DNA from: Ptychodera flava
Taxonomy: Eukaryota > Hemichordata > Enteropneusta > Ptychoderidae
Direction: 5' to 3'
DNA: 64,000 bases
NCBI RefSeq assembly: GCF_041260155.1
Contig: NC_091932.1
Coordinates: 7,871,001 to 7,935,000, forward strand
Shown: one piece after another, positions 63,579 to 64,000 of the stretch
How positions within the stretch are numbered: the stretch's first letter is position 1
Layout: each line of letters opens with the position of its first letter
Program-made: the position numbers and the translations under genes
Notes under the pieces: model-generated
Seen by the model: only the letters and a program-made list of their open reading frames with translations
The model's database searches: none
Told to the model about the DNA's origin: nothing

Positions 63579-63713
63579 ATGGGGATTTTCTGCTGTACAC
63601 GTGATCAAGACCGCCAAATTGATGACGTCAATGATCTCCTCTCTCTCCCTGAAAATGCAAGTTGTACACGAGACTCGAACAGCAATATTGATGCAACGAT
63701 GGCGGAACTTGAA
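63579..63713 (+). CDS. Possible first coding exon of a gene leaving the window
   Basis: An ATG opens 45 codons that stop at a textbook donor (GAA|GTAAGG at 63714), in phase 0. The peptide starts MGIFCCTRDQD. Gly2 with Cys5 and Cys6 is the pattern of N-myristoylated and palmitoylated membrane-tethered proteins. The rest is acidic and polar (DDVNDLLSLPEN; ends MAELE). No family is recognised. The following intron would extend past the window edge, so the next exon cannot be tested here. Confidence 0.35.
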
Positions 63714-64000
63714 GTAAGGCTGCGTTCACAAAAAAACGGTCAGGGGGCTGGAGGAATTCGGGGGGATTCGAAAATTTGGGGGTAGTAGAGGGGGGACTTG
63801 AAAATTTTGCTCTACCTGTAGGGGGGACTTGAAATTTTTTTCTTCCCTTTTATGTTTTACATTTTCCAATTCCAATTTTTTGTAATTCAATGAAAAATTA
63901 ATACCATTTTTATGCCATCCAATTGTTGTAATGTTAGTAATAATTTAATAGAATCTAGAACCATTTCGTCACATTTCATGACTTTTATCTCGAAAAAATC
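63714..64000. repeat. G-run repeat in the window's last 290 bases
   Basis: Repeated GGGGGGACTTGAAA-like units occur between about 63736 and 63840, followed by AT-rich sequence. Comparable units (GGGGGGTCACTCGAAATTTC) occur near 28880-28970. Confidence 0.5.

Overview
This window is animal nuclear DNA. It has AT-rich, intron-bearing genes, long intergenic stretches, many microsatellites, small terminal-inverted-repeat (TIR) elements and one Ty3/gypsy chromovirus. The gene set is a sacsin-like protein with J and HEPN domains, tandem NRF-6-like acyltransferases, and tandem SDR16C-type dehydrogenases. That set fits a marine invertebrate, and an invertebrate deuterostome (acorn worm, lancelet or similar) is a reasonable guess. 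The species cannot be fixed from the sequence alone.

Layout. (1) 1-1533 is the 3' end of a sacsin-like gene, plus strand, running in from outside the window. (2) 1534-10046 holds no convincing gene, only dispersed repeats. (3) 10047-24625 and 29337-41566 are two tandem, same-strand, 14-exon genes for polytopic membrane acyltransferases of the 'nose resistant to fluoxetine 6' (NRF-6) type. Each has a signal peptide, a Cys-containing NRF ectodomain, one membrane helix, then an acyltransferase-3 domain. I rebuilt the exons from splice sites, phase and paralog comparison; exons 2, 3, 6, 7, 8, 10, 12 and 13 have identical lengths in both genes. (4) 43960-47938 and 51671-54857 are two tandem minus-strand, 4-exon SDR16C/RDHE2-like dehydrogenases of about 303 aa, convergent with the acyltransferase pair. 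(5) 55524-62183 is a minus-strand chromovirus with near-identical LTRs and a flanking TCACCA direct repeat. It is broken. (6) 63579-63713 is a possible first exon of a gene that leaves the window to the right.

Main observations. Both tandem gene pairs are mosaics: sharply bounded near-identical blocks (NRF exons 1, 8 and 12; SDR exon 1) sit between clearly diverged exons, which points to gene conversion. Several exons of otherwise intact genes carry single-base length differences at short homopolymers. These are either sequencing errors or early decay, and they affect whether NRF copy 2 and SDR copy B count as functional. NRF copy 1 uses a GC-AG intron where copy 2 uses GT-AG. The non-coding DNA holds at least five recognisable TIR or foldback element families, one with a TTAA-flanked element nested in another repeat, and a 42-bp minisatellite. 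I saw no CRISPR array, tRNA or rRNA gene, and no clearly new multi-gene system.
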